Shown here piece by piece: positions 54,391 to 62,795 of a stretch of 64,000 nt of DNA (position 1 is its first letter; each line of letters starts with the position of its first letter). This DNA comes from Tangfeifania diversioriginum. GTDB lineage: Bacteria > Bacteroidota > Bacteroidia > Bacteroidales > Prolixibacteraceae. Location: NCBI RefSeq assembly GCF_900141875.1, contig NZ_FQZE01000002.1, positions 186,001-250,000 of the forward strand, given 5' to 3'. The position numbers and the translations under genes were made by a program. The notes under the pieces are model-generated. The model was not told the DNA's origin and did not search any database. It worked only from the letters and a program-made list of their open reading frames with translations.

Positions 54391-55704
54391 TTAGTACATT
54401 AAACAGAAAACCACAATAGTTATTAAAGAATATATTGTAAGAGATTTTAACGGGATATAATTTTTAGGGGATATACCCAGTACTTTTTTGTTATACGTCA
54501 ACCAAACTATTTTTTGAAAAGCAAATGCAATTACCGTTGCAAAAGCAACACCTTTTATTCCCCAGAGATTGATAAAAATAATGCTAAGTAGTACATTTAC
54601 AGCAAGTTCTAAAAAAGAGGCATGCATTATAATATTTGTTTTTTTCATGCCAATTAATATAGTGTGTGGAAATACCAGTCTGCTAATTATTAAAAGCAGG
54701 TAAATATTAAAAATCACAGCGCTTTCAGCAAAATCCGGATTGAATATTTTTGGATAAAGCCAATGACTGAACACTAAAAAAAATATAGTTACCGGGAAAA
54801 GCAAATGCATAAGATTGGCGGATCTTTTCCGCAGATTAACCAATACTCCGGTCAGTTTTTCTTTTTGTGAAAACTCTGAAATCATTGCCGTGCTCAGGGC
54901 ATTTGCCATTAACAGAACAAGCGGAAATTCTTTAGCCCCATAACGGAAAATGGCGAAAGTAGCTTCATCAAATTTATTTAGAACAAGAAATCCGTCAACA
55001 TAGCTGGCAGAACTGCCCACGAGTGTGCTGATAATTAATGGCCATGCAAAATGAATATGCTCTTTTATAAAGTTAAATGAAATTGCAAAAAGGGTGTATT
55101 TTTTTAAAAGAATAATAAGCCAAACGTACCTGATAATTGAAATAATTATTAATCCTGATAGCGCTGTTTTAATGTCAAATTCTAAAAATACTGGTAACGA
55201 AACGAATATGAATTGTGCAGTAAATGTGATAATTCCATATCTCAAAATTTCACCGGGCCGATTTTTTAGCAGATAAATGTATTCTATCAAAAAAGAAGGA
55301 CTGCTAAAAAAAATATAAACTAAAATAAGATTGAAGTATGGAATTGAACCCGAACTGCCGAGGATTCCTGAAATTGGTGCTTTGAAGATGAGTAAAATCA
55401 GAATAGTGAGGATGCTGAGAAAACTAATCAGGATAAACGCATTAAAAATCTCGGGCGATTTAGTGGCAGACGAGTCAAAAGTTTTATTTTTTCGATATAA
55501 AGGCAAAAAAGACTGAATGAGTCCATTTATCCAGAACGAGCAGAAAAGAGCTGTAATAAATAGAAAAAACTCATAGTTTCCTATTGATTCTGTTGTGAGA
55601 TGACTTTTTGCAAATACAATGCTGATTAACAGTAACGTGCCAAAACGAATCAGTTGGAATACCTGAAGCCCCGAAATATTATTGATGTATTTTTTTAAAA
55701 ACAA
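54391..55704 (-). CDS. Polysaccharide flippase, Wzx/MATE-like
   Basis: A 437-residue membrane protein with about 12-14 spans of the oligosaccharide flippase (MOP superfamily) type. The N-terminus NISGLQVFQLIRFGTLLLIS and the loop NKFDEATFAIFRYGAKEFPLV (split as NKFDEATFAIF and RYGAKEFPLV) are usual for Wzx-like proteins. It would flip undecaprenyl-linked oligosaccharides. The methyltransferase gene follows after 17 bases and may act on the same glycan. AT-rich. Confidence 0.88.
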   Translation of the reverse strand: MFLKKYINNISGLQVFQLIRFGTLLLISIVFAKSHLTTESIGNYEFFLFITALFCSFWINGLIQSFLPLYRKNKTFDSSATKSPEIFNAFILISFLSILTILILLIFKAPISGILGSSGSIPYFNLILVYIFFSSPSFLIEYIYLLKNRPGEILRYGIITFTAQFIFVSLPVFLEFDIKTALSGLIIISIIRYVWLIILLKKYTLFAISFNFIKEHIHFAWPLIISTLVGSSASYVDGFLVLNKFDEATFAIFRYGAKEFPLVLLMANALSTAMISEFSQKEKLTGVLVNLRKRSANLMHLLFPVTIFFLVFSHWLYPKIFNPDFAESAVIFNIYLLLIISRLVFPHTILIGMKKTNIIMHASFLELAVNVLLSIIFINLWGIKGVAFATVIAFAFQKIVWLTYNKKVLGISPKNYIPLKSLTIYSLITIVVFCLMY

Positions 55705-55728
55705 TTTTTAGTTACGATTCGGTTTCGG

Positions 55729-55760
55729 CAAATTTAATCTTTTAAGTCAGATTTCTCAAA
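55729..55760 (-). promoter_or_regulatory. Promoter of the flippase/methyltransferase operon
   Basis: On the minus strand TTTG (55757-55760), a 20-base spacer and TAAATTTG (55729-55736) match the Bacteroidota consensus. The transcript would start about 20 bases before the flippase ATG. Its -33 element is next to that of the divergent alkD promoter. Confidence 0.65.
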
Positions 55761-55782
55761 AGCTGCATTTATACTAATTTTG
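55752..55782 (+). promoter_or_regulatory. Promoter of the alkD-like gene
   Basis: TTTC (55752-55755), a 19-base spacer and TAATTTTG (55775-55782) form a near-consensus promoter ending 19 bases before the ATG at 55802. Confidence 0.6.
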
Positions 55783-55801
55783 CACAAATAGATTTTACGA
55801 T

Positions 55802-56503
55802 ATGGACTTTTTACTCGATAATGGTGATACTGAGAATGAATTTCAACAAATTCTAAAACGGATAAAATTGCGTAAAAACGGCGATGTTTCACGCACAATG
55901 AAAGCGCATGGCATTCAATATAAATTAAACTGGGGGGTGTCGGTTGTCGAATTACGTGAAATTGCCCGTTCTTTTAACCCCAGTCATCTGCTGGCACTGA
56001 AACTGTGGAACAAACAGTGGCGCGAAACCATGATTCTGGCCACGTTACTCGACGAGCCGGATGAGGTGACCGAGGAGCAAATGGATTTTTGGACCAAAAG
56101 CGTTGAAAGCGTTGAAATGGTAGAGCAGGCCTCAGCCAATCTGTGGTGGAAAACCCGGTTTGCATTTGTGAAAGCACTGGAATGGTGCCGTGGTAAAAAA
56201 CATTTGGTGCGGTTTACGGGAATACATTTGGCGGGCCGGCTGGCGCTAACTGATAAAAATGCCATCGATGAAATGTTTGAGCCATTTTTTGAGGAATTTC
56301 TCACCCTGGCTAAAGATGCAAAATTACACACGGTACTACGTCGCACCATTATTGCCCTTGGCAACCGGTCAGAAATGTTGTACCGGCAAACCATCGAGCT
56401 TTCCAAAAACCTGCAGTTGTCCGATTCCGAAACGGCTATCCGTTTTGGCGAATCGTTGTTTGAGGAACTTTCTGATCCCATTTTTAGTGAACAATTCGAT
56501 TAA
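55802..56503 (+). CDS. DNA alkylation repair protein, AlkD/AlkC-like HEAT-repeat glycosylase
   Basis: A 233-residue all-helical protein of the DNA alkylation repair family. It has the HEAT-like helix pairs of AlkD proteins: WGVSVVELREIARSF, RETMILATLLDEPDEVTEEQMDFW, WWKTRFAFVKALEWCRG and TVLRRTIIALGNRSE. These remove alkylated bases without base flipping. The key aspartate of the AlkD type cannot be placed with certainty, so activity is likely but not sure. Confidence 0.8.
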   Translation: MDFLLDNGDTENEFQQILKRIKLRKNGDVSRTMKAHGIQYKLNWGVSVVELREIARSFNPSHLLALKLWNKQWRETMILATLLDEPDEVTEEQMDFWTKSVESVEMVEQASANLWWKTRFAFVKALEWCRGKKHLVRFTGIHLAGRLALTDKNAIDEMFEPFFEEFLTLAKDAKLHTVLRRTIIALGNRSEMLYRQTIELSKNLQLSDSETAIRFGESLFEELSDPIFSEQFD

Positions 56504-56553
56504 GCGGTTTTAACTTCGGAAATCTTGTCAGGAACAAACTTGTTGGCAAATAT

Positions 56554-56587
56554 TTTGTTCAGGCATTTGACCAAAATTATAAATTTG
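56554..56587 (+). promoter_or_regulatory. Candidate promoter of the BI-1 family gene
   Basis: TTTG (56554-56557), a 22-base spacer and TAAATTTG (56580-56587), with the ATG at 56605. The spacer is slightly longer than usual. Confidence 0.5.
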
Positions 56588-56604
56588 AAAATTTTTTTAC
56601 GGCT

Positions 56605-57369
56605 ATGATAAATTTGTCAAAAACATCAAATCCGGTTCTGACCGAGAAACGATTTGGACGTGAAAGCATTGCATCCTCAGAAGCAATGACGGTTAACGGA
56701 ACCATTAATAAAACTGCTTTAATGTTGCTGCTGGTAGTGGCTGCGGCTATGTTTACCTGGAATAAGTTTTTTGGTGTGACCAACCCCGAAGCAGCATCCT
56801 CAGCTGTTATGCCATGGGTTTTTGCAGGTGGAATCGGCGGATTCATTACCGCACTGGTTACTATTTTTCGACCCAAAAGTTCCGGCATTTCTGCCCCCAT
56901 TTATGCGGTTTTCGAAGGGTTGTTACTCGGAGGTTTATCTGCCGTGTTTGAATCGATGTATTCCGGTATTGTGGTGCGGGCAGTGGCATTAACACTGGCG
57001 GTTTTTGCCATTATGCTGTTTGTTTACCGTTCCGGAATTATTAAGGTAAACCGCAAATTTATGCTCGGGGTGGTTGCTGCCACAGGCGGAATTGCACTGG
57101 TTTACTTTGTTAGTTTCATTGCCGGTATGTTTGGCGCCAATTTAAGTTTCCTGCATGGCAGCGGTACTTTTAGCATTGGTTTTAGCCTGGTGGTTGTGGG
57201 TGTTGCCGCACTCAATCTCGTGCTCGATTTTTCCTTTATTGACCGTGCTTCGCAGTCCGGCGCTCCAAAATATATGGAATGGTACGGCGCCTTTGGTTTG
57301 ATGGTGACACTCGTTTGGCTTTATTTGGAGATTTTACGATTGCTCGCCAAACTTGCAGGCAGAGATTAG
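56605..57369 (+). CDS. Bax inhibitor-1/YccA family membrane protein
   Basis: A 254-residue protein of the BI-1-like (DUF4870/YccA-related) family with about seven spans, preceded by a 35-residue polar head (KTSNPVLTEKRF). Typical features are PIYAVFEGLLLGGLSAVFE near 98, KVNRKFMLGVVAATGG near 150 and the final DFSFIDRASQSGAPKYMEWYGAFGLMVTLVW region (split as DFSFIDRA and PKYMEWYGAFGLMVTLVW). Function in bacteria is unclear; some relatives leak Ca2+ or interact with FtsH. Confidence 0.9.
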   Translation: MINLSKTSNPVLTEKRFGRESIASSEAMTVNGTINKTALMLLLVVAAAMFTWNKFFGVTNPEAASSAVMPWVFAGGIGGFITALVTIFRPKSSGISAPIYAVFEGLLLGGLSAVFESMYSGIVVRAVALTLAVFAIMLFVYRSGIIKVNRKFMLGVVAATGGIALVYFVSFIAGMFGANLSFLHGSGTFSIGFSLVVVGVAALNLVLDFSFIDRASQSGAPKYMEWYGAFGLMVTLVWLYLEILRLLAKLAGRD

Positions 57370-57403
57370 AAAATTGACAGACTCCAGTCATTTTTGACAG
57401 AGA

Positions 57404-57643
57404 GGGATTCTTTCTTTTTTAGCCTGTTTAATTCATGAAAAATATTTTTTTTCATTATTAAAGTTCATTAAATCAAACAGTTGAACACAAAAGGATAAAA
57501 AATATTTTTCACAAGTGCGTTTATTTCAATGCATCTGCTTCGTTGCGAAACCCTTGAAATAGATAACTATGTCTGCGGGTTCCGACGCCTCGCATCTACA
57601 TCAAACTAAACGCATGAATTAAACAGGTTAGAAGAGGGAATCC
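57404..57643. mobile_element. MITE-like element with ~36-base imperfect terminal inverted repeats
   Basis: The segment begins GGGATTC...CCTGTTTAATTCATG and ends CATGAATTAAACAGG...GGGAATCC. The inner 15 bases of each end (57423-57437 and 57613-57627) are a perfect inverted repeat, and the outer 20 pair imperfectly. A nested pair, TGCGTTTA and TAAACGCA, lies inside. No coding sequence is seen in the roughly 240 bases. It fits a small non-autonomous insertion or other palindromic repeat; no target duplication was identified. Confidence 0.55.
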
Positions 57644-57781
57644 TTTTTTTATTTGATATTTTGACCTCTTTTTGCGGAATTAGTGAAATCAAATTAATAA
57701 ATCTAAACTATCAAATAAATGCAAAAACAGTTTTGTAATTGACCAATTTTTGCTAAATTGCGTCAATAAGGCAGCTGTTTT

Positions 57782-58918
57782 ATGAAAATTATACGCGAAT
57801 TACAAAAAAATCTGGAACGTCACATTGCACCAAATAAGGTAATTGTGATAGTTGGAGCCAGAAGAGTAGGCAAAACATATTTGTTGAATCAACTGATAAA
57901 GAAGTTGAAAGAACCTTATCTTTTTTTTAATGGGGAAGATTTTGAAACACACCGATTATTTGAACCTCAGACAGCAGAGTATTATCGTCAGATTCTTGGT
58001 AATCATAAACTATTAATTATTGATGAAGCACAAAAAGTTCCTCAAATTGGTAATAAATTAAAACTGATTGTAGATTCGATTTCTGATATAAAAATTATTG
58101 TAACCGGTTCTTCCGCGTTCGATCTCAATAATACAACAGGCGAGCCACTAACCGGCCGTAAAATCACTTATACACTTTTCCCTTTTAGCGAAAAAGAATT
58201 CAGACAAACTGAGGAAAATCTCACCAGCAGAAGAGATCGGCTTAAACAACGTTTGATTTTTGGTAATTACCCTGAATTGATCCATTTAAAAGATATCTCT
58301 CAAAAACAAGGATACCTGAAAGAAATCATTAACTCCTATCTGCTGAAGGATATTCTTGTATTCGAAAACATTAAAAACGCATCTAAAATAATAAACCTTT
58401 TGCGTCTGATTGCATTTCAGGTGGGAAGTCAGGTTTCATTACAGGAACTAGGCAAACAACTCTCAATGAGCAAAAATACGGTAGAAAGATACCTCGATTT
58501 GTTGAGCAAGGTTTTTATCCTTTTTAAAATGGAAGGATTTAGCCGGAATTTAAGAAAAGAGGTTACTAAAAGTTCAAAATGGTATTTTTACGATAATGGG
58601 ATACGAAATACAATTATCGCCAACCTGAATCCACTAAATTTAAGAAATGATTCAGGAATGCTTTGGGAAAACTACATGATTGCTGAAAGACTTAAATATC
58701 AGTCCCAGGAGTCGGTGTTAGTTAACAATTATTTTTGGCGCACATACGATCAACAGGAAATAGATTTAATTGAAGAACGAGGGGGGAATTTGTTTGCTTA
58801 TGAATTTAAATGGTTAAAAAGAAATGCTAAAATCCCGGTAGCCTGGAAAAAGAATTATCCGGAAGCAGAGTTTCAAGTGATTTCTTCTGATAATTATTAC
58901 GAATGGCTGGTGGAATAG
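57782..58918 (+). CDS. AAA_14/DUF4143 ATPase
   Basis: A 378-residue P-loop ATPase of the AAA_14 plus DUF4143 type. Walker A is GARRVGKT (25-32), Walker B is LLIIDEAQ (77-84), and a sensor-like VTGSSAF follows. The C-terminal domain holds EIDLIEERGGNLFAYEFKW-like D...E-x-K residues, a pattern like a PD-(D/E)xK nuclease fold, which is reported for DUF4143. A winged-helix-like stretch (QELGKQLSMSKNTVERYLDLL) is in the middle. Role unknown; these genes are common in accessory regions. It follows the MITE-like element and is AT-rich. Confidence 0.88.
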   Translation: MKIIRELQKNLERHIAPNKVIVIVGARRVGKTYLLNQLIKKLKEPYLFFNGEDFETHRLFEPQTAEYYRQILGNHKLLIIDEAQKVPQIGNKLKLIVDSISDIKIIVTGSSAFDLNNTTGEPLTGRKITYTLFPFSEKEFRQTEENLTSRRDRLKQRLIFGNYPELIHLKDISQKQGYLKEIINSYLLKDILVFENIKNASKIINLLRLIAFQVGSQVSLQELGKQLSMSKNTVERYLDLLSKVFILFKMEGFSRNLRKEVTKSSKWYFYDNGIRNTIIANLNPLNLRNDSGMLWENYMIAERLKYQSQESVLVNNYFWRTYDQQEIDLIEERGGNLFAYEFKWLKRNAKIPVAWKKNYPEAEFQVISSDNYYEWLVE

Positions 58919-58941
58919 TTGGTCTTTCGCAGGTTGAGTTT

Positions 58942-59700
58942 TCAGATTACAAATACTTCCCCTGCCTCATGTCTCGAAGTCAGCCGGATATCATATTTTG
59001 TTCCCAGTTTTTCAAACGATGAAAGTGCCAGTTCAGGTGTGTTGTTTTCGGCTGAAAGATGACTCAAAAAAACACATTTCAGATTTGCTCCACCATGTGT
59101 TTCCAGTAATCCCACTGCCTGGATATTCGACAAATGACCTACGGATGAGGAAATGCGCTGTTTCAGAAAGAAAGGGTAGGGACCGTTAGTCAGCATTTGC
59201 TCGTCGTAGTTGGTTTCGAGGAACAACACATCGCACTGCCCGAGATGGGAAATTACATTTTCGCACGGTTCGCCAATATCGGTAAATACCCCGATATTTT
59301 TCCCGGAATATTCCACTCTGAATGAACACGGCTCGGCGGCATCGTGGTTTTTCAGAAATGGATGAATGGTAAATTTCCCGATTTTCAGTTCGCTTCCCGG
59401 AGCAAAAAACTGCGGATAAGCAGGCTGCATGTTTTTGTAGGTTGCATAGTAGGTTTTGGCAGTCATCCATACCGGAATGTTCAGGCGTTTGGCCAGCACA
59501 CGCGCTCCCCGCATGTGGTCGCTGTGCTCGTGCGAAATAATAACAGCTTTCAATTTTTTGGGATTGAGGCCTTTCGATTCCATCCGCAATAAAATCTGTT
59601 TGCACGAAATACCCGCATCAATCAAAATGGCATCTTTTTCATTGCCAATGTAGTAGCAGTTTCCGTTGCTCCCCGAGGCGATGGCACAAATATCAAGCAT
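58942..59700 (-). CDS. Metallo-beta-lactamase-fold hydrolase, WalJ/YycJ-like
   Basis: A 252-residue metal-dependent hydrolase. The zinc motif reads HEHSDHMRG (56-64), followed by later ligands in FLKNHDAAEPCSF, ETNYDE and FLSHLSAENNT. The initial AIASGSNGNCYYIGN segment is typical of the YycJ/WalJ group, linked to DNA repair or cell-wall signalling in Firmicutes. Substrate here is unknown. It lies 2 bases downstream of purF and is likely co-transcribed with it. Confidence 0.88.
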   Translation of the reverse strand: MLDICAIASGSNGNCYYIGNEKDAILIDAGISCKQILLRMESKGLNPKKLKAVIISHEHSDHMRGARVLAKRLNIPVWMTAKTYYATYKNMQPAYPQFFAPGSELKIGKFTIHPFLKNHDAAEPCSFRVEYSGKNIGVFTDIGEPCENVISHLGQCDVLFLETNYDEQMLTNGPYPFFLKQRISSSVGHLSNIQAVGLLETHGGANLKCVFLSHLSAENNTPELALSSFEKLGTKYDIRLTSRHEAGEVFVI

Positions 59701-59702
59701 AA

Positions 59703-61115
59703 TTATTTTTTAAAGTGGCTGCTTTTATCCCAGCAGTGGGTGCATAATTTTTCTTTTGGAAGCCCGATGGCGTTCACCAAATCATTCAGCTTCTGAAATT
59801 TCAGGCTCGTCAGTCCCAGGTTTTTCCGGATTCTTTCCACCATTTCTTTGTACTCTTCCGATTCGGGATCTGAATATTTTTTCAAATCCACTTCCTCGGT
59901 TCCTTTTAGCTGGTTGATGGCTGTGTGGGTGGCCAGCTCAATTGATTTTCGCGAACGTGAAAAATTGAGGAATTCGCAAGGGTAGGTGAGTGGCGGACAA
60001 GCTATTCGCATGTGTACTTCTTTGATTCCTTCGGCGTGCAAATCGCGGGTGTTGTCTTTCAGTTGCGTACCCCGAACAATGGAATCGTCGAGAAAAACGC
60101 CGCTTTTATTTTTAATCAGTGCCGGATTTGGAATCAGTTTCATTTTGGCTACCAAATCGCGTTTGTCCTGGGTTTGCGGCATAAAACTCCGCGGCCAGGT
60201 AGGGGTATATTTTGCATACGGGCGGGTGAGCGGAATTTGCCGTTCGTTGCTGTAACCCATGGCATGACCGACGCCCGAGTCCGGGATTCCGGCCACAAAG
60301 TCGGCTTCCACATCGTCGTTGTTTGCCAGCGCCGCACCGCAGCGGTAGCGCACTTCGTCCACGTTAATGCCTTCGTAATACGAGGGCGGATAACCGTAAT
60401 ATACCCACAGGAACGCACAAACCTGCATCTCTTTTTCGGGGGCACGTAGCTGAACAACTCCGTCGGCAGTGATGCGCACAATTTCGCCGGGGCCAATGTA
60501 TTTGTCTATCTCATAATCGAGGTTGGCAAATGAGCAGCTTTCTGATGCCACGGCAATTCCGTTACCATTTTTGCCAATGACAACCGGCGTGCGTCCCAGC
60601 TTGTCGCGTGCGGCAATAATTTCATTTTCTGTAAGGATCAGAATGGAACAGGAACCTTTTATTTTGCTGAAGACGTTTTCAATTCCCGAAACAAAATCGT
60701 GGCCTTCGGCAATGAGCATAGCGATTAACTCCGTGGGGTTAACGCTTCCCTGGCTGGTTTCTGAAAATGTGCGGTGGCCGTCGAGGAACTCCTTTTCGAG
60801 TTCTTCGGCATTTACAATTTTGCTCACAGTAGCAATGGCAAATTTTCCCAGGTGCGAGTTGGTTACAAGCGGTTGCGCCTCAGTATCGCTGATGACACCA
60901 ACTCCGCTGTTCCCTTCGAAATGTTTGAGATCGTCTTCGAATTTGGTCCTGAAATAGCCGTCTTCCAGGCTGTGAATTGCCCGCTGGAATCCTGTTTTCT
61001 TATTGTAAAAAGCCATTCCGGCCCGTTTTGTGCCGAGGTGAGAATGGTAATCGGTTCCGTAAAATACCGGAAATACTACGTCGGTTTTTGCAATGTTGCC
61101 AAAGAATCCGCTCAT
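59703..61115 (-). CDS. purF: Amidophosphoribosyltransferase PurF with Ser in place of the N-terminal Cys
   Basis: A 470-residue class II amidotransferase plus phosphoribosyltransferase, the first step of purine synthesis from PRPP and glutamine. Family segments are GTDYHSHLGTKRAGMAF near 20, NSHLGKFAIATVSKI near 86, a central EADFVAGIPDSGVGHA and the PRPP loop FLDDSIVRGTQLKD near 344. The mature N-terminus should be the catalytic Cys, but the sequence reads Met-Ser-Gly-Phe-Phe-Gly and no upstream start gives a Cys. Glutamine hydrolysis would be lost or altered, so ammonia may be the donor. I keep purF as the closest label. Confidence 0.8.
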   Translation of the reverse strand: MSGFFGNIAKTDVVFPVFYGTDYHSHLGTKRAGMAFYNKKTGFQRAIHSLEDGYFRTKFEDDLKHFEGNSGVGVISDTEAQPLVTNSHLGKFAIATVSKIVNAEELEKEFLDGHRTFSETSQGSVNPTELIAMLIAEGHDFVSGIENVFSKIKGSCSILILTENEIIAARDKLGRTPVVIGKNGNGIAVASESCSFANLDYEIDKYIGPGEIVRITADGVVQLRAPEKEMQVCAFLWVYYGYPPSYYEGINVDEVRYRCGAALANNDDVEADFVAGIPDSGVGHAMGYSNERQIPLTRPYAKYTPTWPRSFMPQTQDKRDLVAKMKLIPNPALIKNKSGVFLDDSIVRGTQLKDNTRDLHAEGIKEVHMRIACPPLTYPCEFLNFSRSRKSIELATHTAINQLKGTEEVDLKKYSDPESEEYKEMVERIRKNLGLTSLKFQKLNDLVNAIGLPKEKLCTHCWDKSSHFKK

Positions 61116-61230
61116 TTTGATTTTGATTTTTCAGATTGATTTCAGGCCCGCAAATTATGGCTTTTATAAGCGAATCGGCTATAACGGGCTGAATCTTTTT
61201 TAACAAACTACAAACAATTAACCGGCAGCT

Positions 61231-61773
61231 CTATTTCACCAGTTTTGAAATGGCCCTGAATTCAGGCGCTGCCGATGAACGGGTGAGTTCAAAAAGGATG
61301 GATTCGGCAGAAGTCATCATAATTCCCTCGAAGCGGAAGCGTTCTTTGGCGAGTTTAATGCTTTCCGGCGAGCGCGACGAAACGCAATCCATTACAACCA
61401 CCGGGTTCATTCCGGCCTCTTTCAAGTCAATGGCGGTTTGCAATACACAAACGTGTGACTCGATGCCGCAGATAATGACATGTTGGGTGCCAGACAAATT
61501 CAGCTTTTCAAGAACCGAAGGCTCGTCGCAACAGCTGAAATCCCGTTTTTCGATGTATTCAAATTCCGGCACCGCTGTTTTTATTTCCTGTAGTGTTTCT
61601 CCTAAACCTTTGGTGTACTGCTGGGTTGCCACCAGCGGAATCCCGAGTTCATTCAGTCCGCTAACAAGCATTGTGGTGTTTTTCAGCAACTTTTCTTTTT
61701 TCCACATCACCGGGAACAGTCTCTCCTGGATATCGATAATCAGTCCTGTTGTGTTTTCTTTTGTGATTCGCAT
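61231..61773 (-). CDS. Isochorismatase-like cysteine hydrolase
   Basis: A 180-residue member of the isochorismatase-like hydrolase superfamily. The catalytic triad is D14 (GLIIDIQERL), K76 (YIEKRDFS) and C109 (CGIESHVCVLQT). These enzymes hydrolyse amides or vinyl ethers; nicotinamidase-type activity is possible, but the specific metal-ligand motif of nicotinamidases is not evident. It lies alone, 115 bases upstream of purF. Confidence 0.87.
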   Translation of the reverse strand: MRITKENTTGLIIDIQERLFPVMWKKEKLLKNTTMLVSGLNELGIPLVATQQYTKGLGETLQEIKTAVPEFEYIEKRDFSCCDEPSVLEKLNLSGTQHVIICGIESHVCVLQTAIDLKEAGMNPVVVMDCVSSRSPESIKLAKERFRFEGIMMTSAESILFELTRSSAAPEFRAISKLVK

Positions 61774-61802
61774 TGTAAAAGTGTTTTATATTTTTAATAT
61801 TT

Positions 61803-61847
61803 GGATTTTTTCTTTTACCCCGTCCCTAAAAGGTGAAGAAAAAATCC
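61803..61847. repeat. Hairpin repeat A between kpsF-like and isochorismatase genes
   Basis: GGATTTTTTCTT and AAGAAAAAATCC form a perfect 12-base stem around a loop with ACC/GGT pairing and CCCTAAAAGG. It may end the kpsF-like transcript, or be part of a Bacteroidota palindromic repeat. Confidence 0.6.
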
Positions 61848-61861
61848 TATTTCTGCAATTC

Positions 61862-61907
61862 AAAATGAATTTGCTTCCTTTAGGGCCTGGGGGAACGAAT
61901 TCATTTT
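61862..61907. repeat. Hairpin repeat B between kpsF-like and isochorismatase genes
   Basis: AAAATGAATT and AATTCATTTT form a perfect 10-base stem, with an inner TTCC/GGAA pairing and TTTAGGGCCTGGGGG in the loop. Its loop core (TTTAGGG) echoes repeat A, so the two may be one double-hairpin unit. Confidence 0.6.
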
Positions 61908-61955
61908 TCAAATCGAAACCACCTGCTGCAACTGCCAACTGTGACTGATCACTGT

Positions 61956-62567
61956 TCACTTCTTCATCCGTGCCTGTAATCTTGATTTGTCGCCCAGGTA
62001 GCCACCATGGTGGCGTTTGGCGTAATCCTGGCTGGTGAATTTTATTTTTGTCATCAGGGATACCACCAGTGCATCGCCAATTACAGTCATGGCAGTGGTG
62101 GAAGTAGTGGGAGTTAGTCCCAGCGGGCAGACTTCATCCGGGTTGCCGGTAGAAATAAACGAATCGGCATTTTTTGCCAGCACACTGTCGGGGTTTCCCG
62201 AAATAACAATGAGTGGCAGTCCCGGATGCAGGTTTTCAGCCAGCTCCACCAGCTCCAGAATTTCGCGGGTTTTCCCTGAATTGGAAATCAGCAGCAACAC
62301 ATCGTTGGCCTGCACCACACCCAAATCGCCATGCTGCGAATCGCTGGGGTGCAGAAAAACAGCAGGAGTTCCGGTTGAACTGAACGTGGTGGCAATGTTC
62401 TGGGCAATCTGGCCAGCTTTTCCCATTCCGCTCGCTACCAGTTTTCCATTGTTCTCATGCACCTGTTCAAAAATAAGTTCGGCTGCTTTTTCGTATGATT
62501 TGGTTACCGGTATATTTTGGATGGCACGGGCTTCGTGCTCAATAACCTTCCGGATAATTTCTTCCAT
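61956..62567 (-). CDS. SIS-domain sugar isomerase, KpsF/GutQ-like without CBS domains
   Basis: A 203-residue SIS-domain protein of the D-arabinose 5-phosphate isomerase group. It shows KLVASGMGKAGQIAQNIATTF (38-58), then LHPSDSQHGDLGVVQ with the His typical of KpsF, then LLISNSGKTREILEL. Classical KpsF/KdsD proteins carry two C-terminal CBS domains and reach about 320 residues; here the protein ends after the SIS domain. It probably supplies arabinose 5-phosphate for KDO or a similar sugar phosphate; not certain. Confidence 0.85.
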   Translation of the reverse strand: MEEIIRKVIEHEARAIQNIPVTKSYEKAAELIFEQVHENNGKLVASGMGKAGQIAQNIATTFSSTGTPAVFLHPSDSQHGDLGVVQANDVLLLISNSGKTREILELVELAENLHPGLPLIVISGNPDSVLAKNADSFISTGNPDEVCPLGLTPTTSTTAMTVIGDALVVSLMTKIKFTSQDYAKRHHGGYLGDKSRLQARMKK

Positions 62568-62751
62568 TCTTTTAAATTTTTGTGCAAATTTACATGAAAA
62601 AGCGGAGAGGTCAACAATTTTTATGTTGATAGGTTACCATTAATATAATATTTATAAGAAACGAAATATTGAAGCGGGAACAAAAGGGCCACCTGTAAAA
62701 TCTCATAAAAAAAAGAGACATATAGATAGTTCTGGATTATTAAATATTTGG

Positions 62752-62759
62752 TACTTTTG
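62752..62759 (+). promoter_or_regulatory. Candidate -7 element of sucC
   Basis: TACTTTTG matches TAnnTTTG; TCTG 17 bases upstream is a weak -33. The ATG at 62796 lies about 36 bases downstream. This 228-base gap holds nothing else that I recognise. Confidence 0.45.
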
Positions 62760-62795
62760 GCCGAAAATTCACTTCAATACAACTAATTATTTAAA

